Below are positions 16,401-23,748 of a DNA stretch of 31,560 bases, in pieces. The translations under genes and the position numbers were made by a program. Origin of the DNA: a virus. The stretch's first letter is position 1. Each line of letters opens with the position of its first letter. A model generated the notes under the pieces. It did no database searches and was not told the DNA's origin. It worked only from the letters and a program-made list of their open reading frames with translations. The stretch is taken from the IMG/VR virus record IMGVR_UViG_3300007735_000607, positions 1 through 31,560 of that record. One strand, given 5' to 3'.

Positions 16401-17615
16401 AGTACAACACAGAACTTGCCAGAATGGTACGACGGTACTGCATGGGCTGTGCCTAGCACAAACTTTACTATTGTAACTGCTAATACTCAGACGGGTAATG
16501 GTAGTGCAACATCATTTACTATACCAGTAGCTAATGCTACAACAGCTGGAACCATGGTAAGTATCAACGGTGTGGTACAGGAACCTACCAGTGCTTATAG
16601 TATCAGCGGCAACGTAGTTACATTTACAGAAGCTCCTGCAAGTACAGATAGAATTGATTTCCGTGTATTCGTTACTACTACACAGGTTACAACTATCACA
16701 GACGCCGCAGGTACAACAGGCTTGTTCTATGACTTGCCTTCTGCCGGCAGTCAGATTACTACATTTAGAACTGCTGGCAGTGAATCGTTCAGTATTCAAG
16801 CTAACAGCGAAGCTAGATTTACTGGTAACGTAGTGCCAGGCGCTAACGTAACTTATAGTCTAGGGTCTAATACACGTCGTTGGAAAGATTTGTGGTTAAC
16901 CGGTACAACATTGTACATGGGTAATATTGTAATCAAAGAAACAGCAGGTAATACTATTGCTTTCTATGGCCCAGACGGTTCCACTCCAGCAACATTAAGT
17001 GCTAACGGCAGCTCATTGGTTGGGGTTGATGCTACAAGTATTACTTCGGGAACAAGTAACGTTAAAGTTTATTCTAGTTCAAATATTGCTGTCACTGTAG
17101 CAGGCACTGCCAACACAGTAGTGTTTAGTTCAACAGCTTTAACACACAGCGGTAGTATTTTACCAACTGCCAATGGAACTGCTAACATTGGTAGCACAGT
17201 ATTACAATATAACACAGTTCATGCCAAAGCAACTTCAGCACAATACGCTGACTTGGCAGAAAATTATTCCTCAGATGCCGTATATGAGCCAGGCACAGTG
17301 TTACATTTTGGTGGCTCGGCTGAAGTTACAGTATGCACTGAAGATATGTGCAGACGTGTAGCCGGCGTAGTTACAACCAATCCAGCTTACTTGATGAACA
17401 GCGGATTAACAGGAACAGTGGCCGCAATCGCACTACAAGGTCGTGTACCATGTCGAGTAACAGGCACAGTACGCAAAGGAGACATGATGGTCAGCGCAGG
17501 AAATGGCTTGGCCAGAGCTGAAGCAGATCCTACAGTGGGTAGCGTAATTGGTAAGTCATTACAGGATTTTGACGGGGATCGAGGTGTTATCGAAGTAGTT
17601 GTTGGAAGATTCTAA
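13482..17615 (+). CDS. Large tail fibre protein with shared C-terminal domain
   Basis: At 1377 residues this is the largest protein in the window. The N-terminus MAITRIFNNQITDATITNVKIASGTLTG is of the type seen in T4-like marine fibres. A shaft of imperfect repeats follows. The unit with TPIGN-x-T-x-S-x-x-x-FT occurs five times between about residues 235 and 660, each followed by glycine/threonine/alanine-rich strands. The RPGTPVAGMFRFSTTQNLPEWYDGTAW module lies at about 964-990 and the NGVVQEPTSAYSISGN module at about 1027-1042. RRWKDLWLTG (about 1128) precedes a C-terminal domain from about 1240 (TSAQYADLAENY...GVIEVVVGRF) that is nearly the same as in the next gene. That domain may be a folding or receptor-binding head; resemblance to self-cleaving chaperone domains is only suspected. 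Confidence 0.85.
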   Translation: MAITRIFNNQITDATITNVKIASGTLTGDKMNNNLTFNSNLVLNGNLTVTGNVTAVQSTTTQITDPLLTLALGNPGTSYDMGVVLIRGSGGNRFMGYKENANAFVFIQTTEDGLTTGNIATTAYSNVIFGNATTLGSTTLGGFTISGNTLSSAGAMTIRSDAGTVTIANTLVGSGAVNLGSTLSVFGTATVNALTSNGAIIGTTGSFSSNLTASALTVNTSAVITTTLQAAGGLQNTPIGNVTPSTALFTTVGASGNVTANALTVNNTATIGSTLGVTGNINGNSATLTGSIVTTGPGQHIGGLQATPIGNATASTGQFTTVSATGNITGAALTSNGSITAVTTISGLGGLQATPIGNVTPSSGLFTNIGTSGNATVSALTVNNSATVGTTLGVTGNATIGNVSTAAIGASGIVTITNTTDATGTSSGALQVSGGASINKNLYVVGNIYAGNIIAIQANTLSVQDPLLYLTANSVFPYNYSIGFFSQYQGGTVANANANIYQHTGFVRDNTDAVWKLFSNVVAEPGITVDFTNALYDAIRVGNTTVSGTLNVSGATTYSGNITVNGLTVNTSAVIGTTLQAAGGIQATPIGNATASSGQFTTVSATGNITGAGLTSNGSITAATTLSAAGGIQATPIGNVTPSSGQFTTLNATGNATVGNLSTTNINATNGTFTNNVSVQGTLTATSNVVANTSGIFYGNSITGNGAIFAGVPGFTSLGTNVVVQFSGNVNSYSQINFENTNSGNLASTDYIATADNGTDSTFFADFGIASSTHNDPTFFGDSGSFNDAYLYVVANGVTSGSTSRGNLILGSTNGVVKTFVGNTAQSSVITTHNASQFAVNVSTASTGSTTGALVVNGGVGVAGTLNVQTAANLGNVTFNNTTISSNVTNTGLTINPNGTGTTTFNSGLNNSRTVIQGTTANTFVVTGSQIGVNTATPTSGTVVDFNTNSSIMLPKGTTAARPGTPVAGMFRFSTTQNLPEWYDGTAWAVPSTNFTIVTANTQTGNGSATSFTIPVANATTAGTMVSINGVVQEPTSAYSISGNVVTFTEAPASTDRIDFRVFVTTTQVTTITDAAGTTGLFYDLPSAGSQITTFRTAGSESFSIQANSEARFTGNVVPGANVTYSLGSNTRRWKDLWLTGTTLYMGNIVIKETAGNTIAFYGPDGSTPATLSANGSSLVGVDATSITSGTSNVKVYSSSNIAVTVAGTANTVVFSSTALTHSGSILPTANGTANIGSTVLQYNTVHAKATSAQYADLAENYSSDAVYEPGTVLHFGGSAEVTVCTEDMCRRVAGVVTTNPAYLMNSGLTGTVAAIALQGRVPCRVTGTVRKGDMMVSAGNGLARAEADPTVGSVIGKSLQDFDGDRGVIEVVVGRF
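14170..15470 (+). repeat. Imperfect repeats inside the large fibre gene
   Basis: Five DNA copies of a unit encoding TPIGN-[VA]-T-[PA]-S begin near 14190, 14398, 14538, 15238 and 15379. The flanking sequence is also similar; copies two and four both run on into the SGQFTTVSATGNITG segment. Between copies, the spacing alternates and a distinct domain (about 14850-15110) interrupts the run. A sixth copy lies in the neighbouring gene near 18430. Confidence 0.8.
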
Positions 17616-17628
17616 CTTAACTACAGCC

Positions 17629-17660
17629 AAAATAAAGGGTCTTCGGACCCTTTATTTTTT
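17629..17660 (+). terminator. Terminator after the large fibre gene
   Basis: A perfect 13-bp stem (17629-17641/17646-17658) with a TTCG loop and a T run. The next late-promoter core begins two bases beyond it. Confidence 0.92.
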
Positions 17661-17661
17661 A

Positions 17662-17668
17662 ATAAATA
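17662..17668 (+). promoter_or_regulatory. Late promoter core ATAAATA (second fibre)
   Basis: ATAAATA overlaps the downstream edge of the preceding terminator and lies 24 bases before the ATG at 17692. Confidence 0.75.
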
Positions 17669-17691
17669 CTTATATTATTTGAGATACAACA

Positions 17692-18987
17692 ATGCCGCTG
17701 ACAAGACCGTCATTTAATAACCTTAACACTAACTTAGCTGCCTTTAGTGATTCCTTAACTATTACAAACTTTGGTAACGTAGCAAACAGAGATTTAGGTG
17801 AAGTATTTGACCGTAGTCAGAGCGGTGGCAGCAATGTAGCTATAATTTGGCGAGAAAGTATACAGGGTTTTAATTTAATATATACATCTGGCACAGGTAA
17901 GGAAACGGGAAACCTGACAGTCACAGGCAATGCCAATTTAACCATAGGCAATTTAATAGTTGCAGGGACCAACATTTTTTGGGCCAACGGTAGCGTATAT
18001 GGCGGCAGCGGGGGAAGCCCAGGTGGATCTAATACTCAAATACAATATAATTCCTCAGGTGCATTCGCCGGAGCCACTAGTTTCTTATATCAAGCTAATG
18101 GTCAAGTAATTGCCAATGCTGGTATAAGTTCTACTAGTACCACAACTGGTACTATGGTAGTAACAGGCGGCATAGGTGCAAGCGGAAACATCTACGCTGA
18201 TCAATTCTTTTCATTGAACAACGGTAACGGCACAAACTATAGAGTAGGCGATGATATTTCTCTAGGCGATATTAACCTTGCAAACACACTAGGTCTTCGT
18301 GGATTACAGGATCCATCACAAGCCTATATTGTTTTTGGTAATACCAATCAGTTATCATTAGGTCGCAGTGGGGCAGGGGCATTAACGTATCAAGGTGCAT
18401 TTACTGCACAAGGCGGCATCACAAATACTCCGATCGGTAACGCCACAGCCAGCTCGGCCACTTTTACCACTTTAGTTGCAACAAGCACTTCATCGTTGAA
18501 CGGCACTGTCAGCACAAACAATATTTTACCTTTTGGTAACGCTAATGCCAATATTGGTAGCACATCCTTGCAGTTTAACACAATATTTGCCAAAGCAACA
18601 TCTGCACAGTACGCTGACTTAGCAGAAAAATATATTGCAGATGCAGAATATACTCCTGGTATTGTGGTAATTTTTGGTGGGGATGCTGAAATTACAATTA
18701 GCACAGAATCGCATGATACAAGAGTAGCTGGTATTATATCCACGGACCCTGCATATCTTATGAACAGCGGAGCAGTAGGACTTGCGGTAGCTCTCACTGG
18801 TCGAGTGCCTTGTCTGGTCAAGGGTCCTGTGTATAAAGGCGATGTTTTGGTAACTAGCGTAATACCAGGTACAGCACAGAAAATAGATAACAGTATGTAC
18901 AAACCTGGTTCTATACTAGGCAAAGCGTTACAGAATAATTTAACTGACGAAGTCCATCTCATCGAAGTGGCAGTAGGCAGATTTTAA
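17692..18987 (+). CDS. Second tail fibre/adhesin with the same C-terminal domain
   Basis: A 431-residue fibre-type protein. N-terminal residues 1-70 (MPLTRPSFNNLNTNLAAFSDSL...) form a distinct attachment module. A short glycine-rich shaft follows, including a GGSGGSPGGS linker at about 104-113 and one TPIGNATASSATFTT unit near 244-258. The C-terminal domain from about residue 295 (TSAQYADLAEKYIADAEYTPG...LIEVAVGRF) is a close paralogue of the end of the 1377-residue fibre, with conserved RVAG-[VI]-[VI]-[ST]-T, PAYLMNSG, GRVPC and KGD. Both proteins would therefore present the same type of head on different shafts. It has its own late promoter at 17662. Confidence 0.8.
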   Translation: MPLTRPSFNNLNTNLAAFSDSLTITNFGNVANRDLGEVFDRSQSGGSNVAIIWRESIQGFNLIYTSGTGKETGNLTVTGNANLTIGNLIVAGTNIFWANGSVYGGSGGSPGGSNTQIQYNSSGAFAGATSFLYQANGQVIANAGISSTSTTTGTMVVTGGIGASGNIYADQFFSLNNGNGTNYRVGDDISLGDINLANTLGLRGLQDPSQAYIVFGNTNQLSLGRSGAGALTYQGAFTAQGGITNTPIGNATASSATFTTLVATSTSSLNGTVSTNNILPFGNANANIGSTSLQFNTIFAKATSAQYADLAEKYIADAEYTPGIVVIFGGDAEITISTESHDTRVAGIISTDPAYLMNSGAVGLAVALTGRVPCLVKGPVYKGDVLVTSVIPGTAQKIDNSMYKPGSILGKALQNNLTDEVHLIEVAVGRF

Positions 18988-18998
18988 TTGGATCAAAA

Positions 18999-19005
18999 AT
19001 AAATA
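18999..19005 (+). promoter_or_regulatory. Late promoter core ATAAATA (glycosyltransferase-like gene)
   Basis: ATAAATA lies 20 bases before the ATG at 19025. The predicted leader of about 14 bases carries AAGG. Confidence 0.7.
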
Positions 19006-19024
19006 TATAATAAGGTACTGCAAA

Positions 19025-19768
19025 ATGGAACGATTATTTAGAAGAGATTACCAAGGCGAATTTGTTATTCACGTGAACAATAGAATACGTGGCCGCGTTG
19101 AACAAATAAGAGAATGGATACCTAATACTATTACACACAGTCATACAGGTAGAGCACTAGTTATAGGTAACGGCACGAGCAGATTAACTAATCCTATCGA
19201 TTTAGGACTTTTAATTAATCACAAAGGCGGACTGCATGGCAGTATGAAATTATCTGTATATGGTTGCAATGCCTTATACCGAGAAACACAGCCACATTTT
19301 TTGGTGCTGAATAATAACCATGTGCTAGCCAAAGAAATTGCAGAATCTGGTTATGCAACAAATAACATTGTATTGACCACACAAAGAAATATATGGAATC
19401 ATCCGGATTTATTTCATTTAATTCCTTTTAATCCAAATTTTGATGCAGGATCGACGGCATTGTATCTTGCGGCATTCGATAAACACAATCACATTTATTT
19501 TTGGGGATTTGACGGACAAGATGATCCTACGCATAACAACAATGTTTATGCCGGAACTGCTGGGTACCCAGCAGTCACAGCACACGTCGACAGCACACGC
19601 TGGGTAGAAAATGCAAAAACTATTTTTGATACTTATAATAGCACAGAATTTATCCGTGTAATGCCCGGCGGCGGCGAACCTATACCCGAGGCATGGCGCT
19701 ATTGTTCAAACGTTAGACAAATTGGTTTTAAACAGTTTATCTCCGAATGCGATATCGGAGTTACTTGA
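19025..19768 (+). CDS. Glycosyltransferase-like (DUF115/Rossmann-type) protein
   Basis: A 247-residue soluble protein. GRALVIGNGTSR (42-53) looks like a nucleotide-sugar-binding Rossmann loop. VYGCNALYRE (78-87), FLVLNNNHVLAKEIAESGY (92-110) and HIYFWGFDGQDD (156-167) follow the pattern of DUF115-like or sialyltransferase-like proteins found beside phage fibre genes. A function in modifying a fibre or a host surface sugar is plausible but not shown. It has a late promoter, so it is probably made with the virion proteins. Its 3' end overlaps the convergent Nudix gene by eight bases. Confidence 0.5.
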   Translation: MERLFRRDYQGEFVIHVNNRIRGRVEQIREWIPNTITHSHTGRALVIGNGTSRLTNPIDLGLLINHKGGLHGSMKLSVYGCNALYRETQPHFLVLNNNHVLAKEIAESGYATNNIVLTTQRNIWNHPDLFHLIPFNPNFDAGSTALYLAAFDKHNHIYFWGFDGQDDPTHNNNVYAGTAGYPAVTAHVDSTRWVENAKTIFDTYNSTEFIRVMPGGGEPIPEAWRYCSNVRQIGFKQFISECDIGVT

Positions 19769-20192
19769 TAAGTTCAGTTTCCCGAATTTTTTCTAATGTT
19801 TCTTTAATTTTAAAAGTTTTATAAACACCTGGGTGTAACGGTTTTGGATAGTCGTCTAACTTGACCCAACAATAGCCTTTGTGTTCTGAATTTAAATCTG
19901 GTACGAACTCTTCGTCTACTTGTATCAAAAATGTATGATACTGAAAATTTCCGCGGCCACTTTGATATTGGTTTACACTGTGTATCTGAGCACCTTTGAT
20001 TTCGCCACCTAGCTCTTCCTTAATTTCTCTGTTTAAGGCTTCAAGTTCTAGTTCGCCGGGCTCTATTTTACCTCCAACAATACCCCATGTGTCGGGATAC
20101 CTACCCCCAGTGCGTAGTAAAAATAGATAGCGTTTGGTCGAAATACAATAAATTAATGCACCACAGCTGGATTTTAAAGTATCAGTTCCCAT
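19761..20192 (-). CDS. Nudix hydrolase
   Basis: A 143-residue Nudix-fold pyrophosphohydrolase. The full Nudix box G-x5-E-x7-REIKEELG spans residues 41-63 (E47, R55, E56, E59 and E60 are the metal-binding and catalytic positions). The WGIVGGKIEPGE context is typical of MutT-like enzymes that act on nucleoside polyphosphates or related pyrophosphates; the exact substrate cannot be told. T4 itself carries a Nudix enzyme (NudE). It is the last gene of the minus-strand run gp14-gp15-Nudix and overlaps gp15 by 19 bases, so it is likely expressed with late tail genes, which is unusual for a metabolic enzyme. Confidence 0.92.
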   Translation of the reverse strand: MGTDTLKSSCGALIYCISTKRYLFLLRTGGRYPDTWGIVGGKIEPGELELEALNREIKEELGGEIKGAQIHSVNQYQSGRGNFQYHTFLIQVDEEFVPDLNSEHKGYCWVKLDDYPKPLHPGVYKTFKIKETLEKIRETELIK

Positions 20193-21763
20193 TTTCCTGC
20201 TTCGTAAGGCCCTTCGTATGTTTTACTCCATGACCCATTATTAAACTTATACTGAATATTTGTAGTTAAGTTTGTTACATATTGTATAGAAGATTCAGCC
20301 TGACTGTCAAATGCTACAAACCAGAATTGTCCGTTATACTGAATGATATCATTGGCATGTGCAACTAAAGGTAGCCTGTTAATTCCCTGCCAGTTGTAAA
20401 CAGGCTGTTCTCCGGCAGCACCAATATAGTCATTGACCAGCAAATATCTTGTACCTGCTACAGCAGAATCTAGATCTTTGTTTGGCCTGTTGCGTTCGGG
20501 GTCGATAATTGCAGTTATTGGTTCTAGTGTATTAACCGGAATAGTATCTATATCCGCAGTCCACAACAAAACGTTGTCGTCTGCAGGGTGATAAGCCACA
20601 GTGCCTACTACTTCATTACCGTCATCTAATTCTAATTTTACTTGACTAGTACCGTTGGTCAGATTTCCGTAAACGTTAACAAGGTCTCTCCAGTTTTCAT
20701 TCACGCCAGTTTTATACGAGTAAAGTGTAAAACTAATCCTATCTCCAACGTTGGCAGTTACATTAGTGTTTGTAGTAACGGTGTCTCCGTTAATAGAAAT
20801 AACAGTGCAATTAGAATCAATATTGCTACCAGATAAACGCATACCGGTTTGTAATTCTGTGGTACTACTTAGAGTTATTATGGTATTTGCGGTAACGTTA
20901 CTAGCAATCTTTTTAACAACCTGCGATTCTATTGTGTTAACCACAGGATCGTTGTAGCGAACTAAACTTAATTGATTTCCTATCAATAATACACCATATT
21001 GTAACGGAGTAATATATTGTCTGCTTAACAATCGTGTGTCATTGTATATGGCATCTTCTAAATCATTTTCACTGCTAAACACGCTGGCAATGATTTTCTG
21101 TATAACGCCCATTTTCTTGATCAATGTTGGGCTACTGATCCAAATTGGCAGAGTAAAAGTCAGCGTAGCAATATCATTGGGTGCAGGGTCAACTCCTACA
21201 GGAATAGAGCGACTGGTCCATTGTATATCATTGAGTAAAACATAACTTAAACTAGTCCAATCGATATAATTATCTGTGCTTTGTATTTCTAATGCAGGAT
21301 TGAATAATGTGCAAATTTGTTCTATTAATTGAAGCTTTTGCTCTGTGTTACTGGTCCAAATATCCAGCTTCAGTGTCAAACTATAAGGTACAGGCATTAA
21401 TCTTTCCACACTCAGTGTATCTCCCTGCTGAGTGCTATAACCACCGGTATATGGGTCATAGGCTCTTTCGCGCAGTTGCATCTTACTAGTATATGTGGGG
21501 TTCTGTACACGTTCTCTGTCGTAGGTTAAGCCGCTGATATACACAGCCATGGCCGGTATACTATTCAAGTAGCTTTCGCTGCCTTGTTTTAAAATGCTGG
21601 ATACTTGTCTGCTACTGTCCCCATAGATAACAGGCACACGTTGTAGACTGGTAACTCCATTGCGATCCTTGCCAAATTCAACTTGAAAATTCGAAACCAT
21701 TCGAATAAATTGAACTATGAATCTGCGTATTTGTTGATCATAGAAAAATTGTTGTAAAGCCAT
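20174..21763 (-). CDS. gp15: Tail sheath stabiliser/terminator gp15, extended
   Basis: The first 230 residues match T4 gp15 (272 residues), which caps and stabilises the tail end: an N-terminal FFYDQQIRRFIVQFIRMVSNFQV (6-28), QRVPVIYGD (41-49), MPVPYSLTLKLDIWTSN (123-139), LIEQI..LFNP (146-156) and LTFTLPIWISSP (201-212). Here the protein is 529 residues. The extra 300 include a beta module at about 283-348 (TELQTGMRLSGSNI...NVGDRISFTLY) similar to one in gp14, and a Trp-rich end with DIIQYNGQFWFVAF and SWSKTYEGPYEAGKWELIL. Start ATG overlaps the gp14 stop by one base (TAATG). Confidence 0.88.
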   Translation of the reverse strand: MALQQFFYDQQIRRFIVQFIRMVSNFQVEFGKDRNGVTSLQRVPVIYGDSSRQVSSILKQGSESYLNSIPAMAVYISGLTYDRERVQNPTYTSKMQLRERAYDPYTGGYSTQQGDTLSVERLMPVPYSLTLKLDIWTSNTEQKLQLIEQICTLFNPALEIQSTDNYIDWTSLSYVLLNDIQWTSRSIPVGVDPAPNDIATLTFTLPIWISSPTLIKKMGVIQKIIASVFSSENDLEDAIYNDTRLLSRQYITPLQYGVLLIGNQLSLVRYNDPVVNTIESQVVKKIASNVTANTIITLSSTTELQTGMRLSGSNIDSNCTVISINGDTVTTNTNVTANVGDRISFTLYSYKTGVNENWRDLVNVYGNLTNGTSQVKLELDDGNEVVGTVAYHPADDNVLLWTADIDTIPVNTLEPITAIIDPERNRPNKDLDSAVAGTRYLLVNDYIGAAGEQPVYNWQGINRLPLVAHANDIIQYNGQFWFVAFDSQAESSIQYVTNLTTNIQYKFNNGSWSKTYEGPYEAGKWELIL

Positions 21764-23142
21764 TAGTTATCTGCTTTCGGTGTTAATGCCTTGCTTAGAC
21801 TTTGTCTAGTAGGTAATGTCTGGCCTTCAACGTTAGTGAATGTGCTGGAGTCATTGACAAATCTACTGCGCTGTGTCTGATTGTTTGGTCCTGGTGTCAG
21901 GTTAGTTCTTACGTTGTCTTCAATCTTTGTCCAGCGACGCCCGTCAAATCTGAAAAGCCTATTAGGCATATAGTCTGTGCGTAATACATAATCCCCAACG
22001 TTTGCTTGCCCAGGGAAGCTAGTACTAACAGTAACAGGCCATCCATTGGGTGTTGTTCCGTCGCCGCCCAAGTACGCAGGTATAGTAGTGTCCGGGGTAA
22101 CTACACCAGAATCCGCCAATGGAATAAACGTGCTATCTACACGTATGCTGGTATCGTCTACTCGTGTGCCTATAGGGTCACCTGGGTTGCCTAAGCTGGC
22201 GATGGGCTCTACGTAAAGCACATCGGTGTCGTAGCCGCTTTTGGGAACATCTACTTCTGCCTGCGCGATTACAGCATCATTGATTTGATTTAATAAATCG
22301 AAGTTAGTCATGAACTGTCCGATAGGCGTATCGTTGCTGTCGCTGGCCGCAATGTTATTTAGAATGTCTTTGTATTCTTGACTGTTAACCAAGGGAGTGG
22401 CTTTGATTCTAAGTAAGTGTGGCCACCAAGTTTGACTAAAACCTTCTGCGGCAAATGTAACATCCTGTATTACATAAAAGCGTTTTAATGCCGCAGGTAA
22501 GTCTGCGTTTAATGGATAGTAATCTTTTTTGTGTTGCAGTTCAATGACATCACCGCTCATTAATTTCCTGCCAACGGATGCTAGTGTATCATTTAAATGA
22601 AAAGTCAGCACAATGGTGTCCGAGCTCATCATCAAACCAAATTGGCTCAGATCCCAGTCATTGTCGTTGACCGTATAGATACCGCGCAGTACATAAACAC
22701 TGGTATCATATTTTCTATCTCTGTTTTCTAAGAACAGTAGATCCTGGATGTTTAATAAACTTTGATTGGTATAGTTGGGTTGACTGGGTTGATTCCAGTA
22801 AATGTTTACGGGTTGCCCACTGCTGATAGCGGAAGTAACGTTACTGGTCAATGTAATCGAGTTGGCACTTACGTTAGTACTGAAAATAGCAGTATTGCTA
22901 GCAATACCAATACCAGACACAGACTGACCCACTTCAAAAGTACTGACGTTAGCAAAGTATAGTGTCCTGGTATTGGCACTAGTATTGCTGGTAGTGACGT
23001 AAGCATTGGCCTGTGCTGTGGGGCCGAGATATTTGTGCAATAAAATGCCAGTACCGCCGATAGTGAATGTTTCACTGATTCGCTGGTCAAAAAATTTGTA
23101 ATCATTAGTGTGGTTGTCACGCCACATGCTTAGTCTTGGCAT
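21763..23142 (-). CDS. gp14: Neck protein gp14
   Basis: Connector/neck protein that seals the filled head and joins it to the tail (459 residues with the chosen start; T4 gp14 is 256). Core features are the N-terminal FFDQRISETFTIGGTGILLHKYLG (17-40), a conserved segment with LENRDRKYDTSVYVLRGIY (about 138-156), and GDVIELQHKKDYYPLN. A beta module interrupts at about 47-118. The C-terminal 130 residues include GWPVTVSTSFPGQANVGDYVLRTDYMPNRLFRFDGRRWTKIE. A longer frame begins at 23250, but the late-promoter core at 23162-23168 lies inside it, so the ATG at 23142 (MPRLSMW) is the likely start. It is translationally coupled to gp15. Confidence 0.83.
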   Translation of the reverse strand: MPRLSMWRDNHTNDYKFFDQRISETFTIGGTGILLHKYLGPTAQANAYVTTSNTSANTRTLYFANVSTFEVGQSVSGIGIASNTAIFSTNVSANSITLTSNVTSAISSGQPVNIYWNQPSQPNYTNQSLLNIQDLLFLENRDRKYDTSVYVLRGIYTVNDNDWDLSQFGLMMSSDTIVLTFHLNDTLASVGRKLMSGDVIELQHKKDYYPLNADLPAALKRFYVIQDVTFAAEGFSQTWWPHLLRIKATPLVNSQEYKDILNNIAASDSNDTPIGQFMTNFDLLNQINDAVIAQAEVDVPKSGYDTDVLYVEPIASLGNPGDPIGTRVDDTSIRVDSTFIPLADSGVVTPDTTIPAYLGGDGTTPNGWPVTVSTSFPGQANVGDYVLRTDYMPNRLFRFDGRRWTKIEDNVRTNLTPGPNNQTQRSRFVNDSSTFTNVEGQTLPTRQSLSKALTPKADN

Positions 23143-23161
23143 ACTAGGTTCCGATAATATG

Positions 23162-23168
23162 TATTTAT
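23162..23168 (-). promoter_or_regulatory. Late promoter core ATAAATA, minus strand (gp14 operon)
   Basis: ATAAATA on the minus strand ends 20 bases before the gp14 ATG at 23142. It stands back to back with a plus-strand sigma70 promoter whose -35 starts at 23173. Confidence 0.7.
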
Positions 23169-23172
23169 GGGT

Positions 23173-23201
23173 TTGACAATTAATGATTTTGGTTATATAA
23201 T
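23173..23201 (+). promoter_or_regulatory. Consensus sigma70 promoter P1, start at the ATG
   Basis: Perfect TTGACA (23173-23178), 17-base spacer and perfect TATAAT (23196-23201). The predicted start (seven bases after TATAAT) is 23208, one base before the ATG at 23209, so the mRNA would be leaderless. Confidence 0.85.
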
Positions 23202-23208
23202 ACACAGT

Positions 23209-23481
23209 ATGTTTGACACTCATGCCCAAAATCACGAAAAGGTAAAGCAATGTTTTACACAGCTTCAGTCCATGGATATAGTGGCCAAAAGTAAAATGTT
23301 CAAGTTTTACAGAAATGTCGGCAAAAAATGGGAAGAAATGGACAAAGAATTTGTAAACTGTAGACGTAGTCGTCGTGTAACACCAAAGTACACAGATTTA
23401 GAATCAGAGCTCAATGACTGTATACGAACTTTTGAGCAGTACAGCATCATAGCCACATTGATGTATGCCTTTGACAAATAA
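23209..23481 (+). CDS. Small hypothetical early protein A
   Basis: A 90-residue charged, mostly helical protein with no motif that I recognise. It contains KMFKFYRNVGKKWEEMDKEF (about 31-50), a basic patch CRRSRRVTPKY (about 52-62) and a helical end. An open frame extends upstream to 23167, but the sigma70 -10 box lies inside that extension, so the ATG at 23209 is chosen. No ribosome binding site exists between promoter and start. It is the first gene of a plus-strand island set between the minus-strand gp14 and the plus-strand gp13. Function unknown; early timing is inferred from the promoter. Confidence 0.6.
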   Translation: MFDTHAQNHEKVKQCFTQLQSMDIVAKSKMFKFYRNVGKKWEEMDKEFVNCRRSRRVTPKYTDLESELNDCIRTFEQYSIIATLMYAFDK

Positions 23482-23499
23482 TCAATTTGGTTGTATAAT
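23471..23499 (+). promoter_or_regulatory. Consensus sigma70 promoter P2, start at the ATG
   Basis: Perfect TTGACA (23471-23476), 17-base spacer and TATAAT (23494-23499). The predicted start is 23506, the A of the next ATG. The -35 box lies within the last codons of protein A. The spacer matches that of P1 at 13 of 17 positions. Confidence 0.85.
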
Positions 23500-23505
23500 T
23501 ACACA

Positions 23506-23748
23506 ATGTATAAGTTAATCAACAAATCAGGAGCAGAGCTCGACGGGTTTCCTACGCTGGCGTCTGCGTTGCAGGCCGCTAAGGCTGTGGAAATTTTTGT
23601 AACAATCCAGGGGCCTGAAAATTTTGAAGTTTGTGGGATTTTTGGGGTCGACAGCGTTAAAAATGGTAGATGTCCCGACGGAGTAGAGTACGACTGGAAT
23701 AAATCCTCACGCATCGGCCGTGTTCGAAAGGAATATCTCAATGACTAA
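23506..23748 (+). CDS. Small hypothetical early protein B
   Basis: An 80-residue protein (MYKLINKSGAELDGFPTLASA...) with an alternating strand-helix-strand pattern: KLINKSG at 3-9, the helix SALQAAKAVE near 20-29, FVTIQGPENFEVCGIFGV near 31-48, and a charged end. A compact alpha/beta domain is likely. I recognise no family. The frame could start upstream at a TTG at 23491, but that lies inside the promoter. It ends inside the start of protein C (8-base overlap). Leaderless expression from P2 is predicted. Confidence 0.6.
   Translation: MYKLINKSGAELDGFPTLASALQAAKAVEIFVTIQGPENFEVCGIFGVDSVKNGRCPDGVEYDWNKSSRIGRVRKEYLND

Noticed and set aside
13850-16799. Long minus-strand open frames opposite the large fibre gene
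   Set aside because: They are mirror images of the repetitive Thr/Ala/Val/Gly codons and have no promoter or ribosome binding site.
23143-23250. N-terminal extension of gp14
   Set aside because: The late-promoter core for gp14 lies within it, and the family-like sequence begins at the ATG at 23142.
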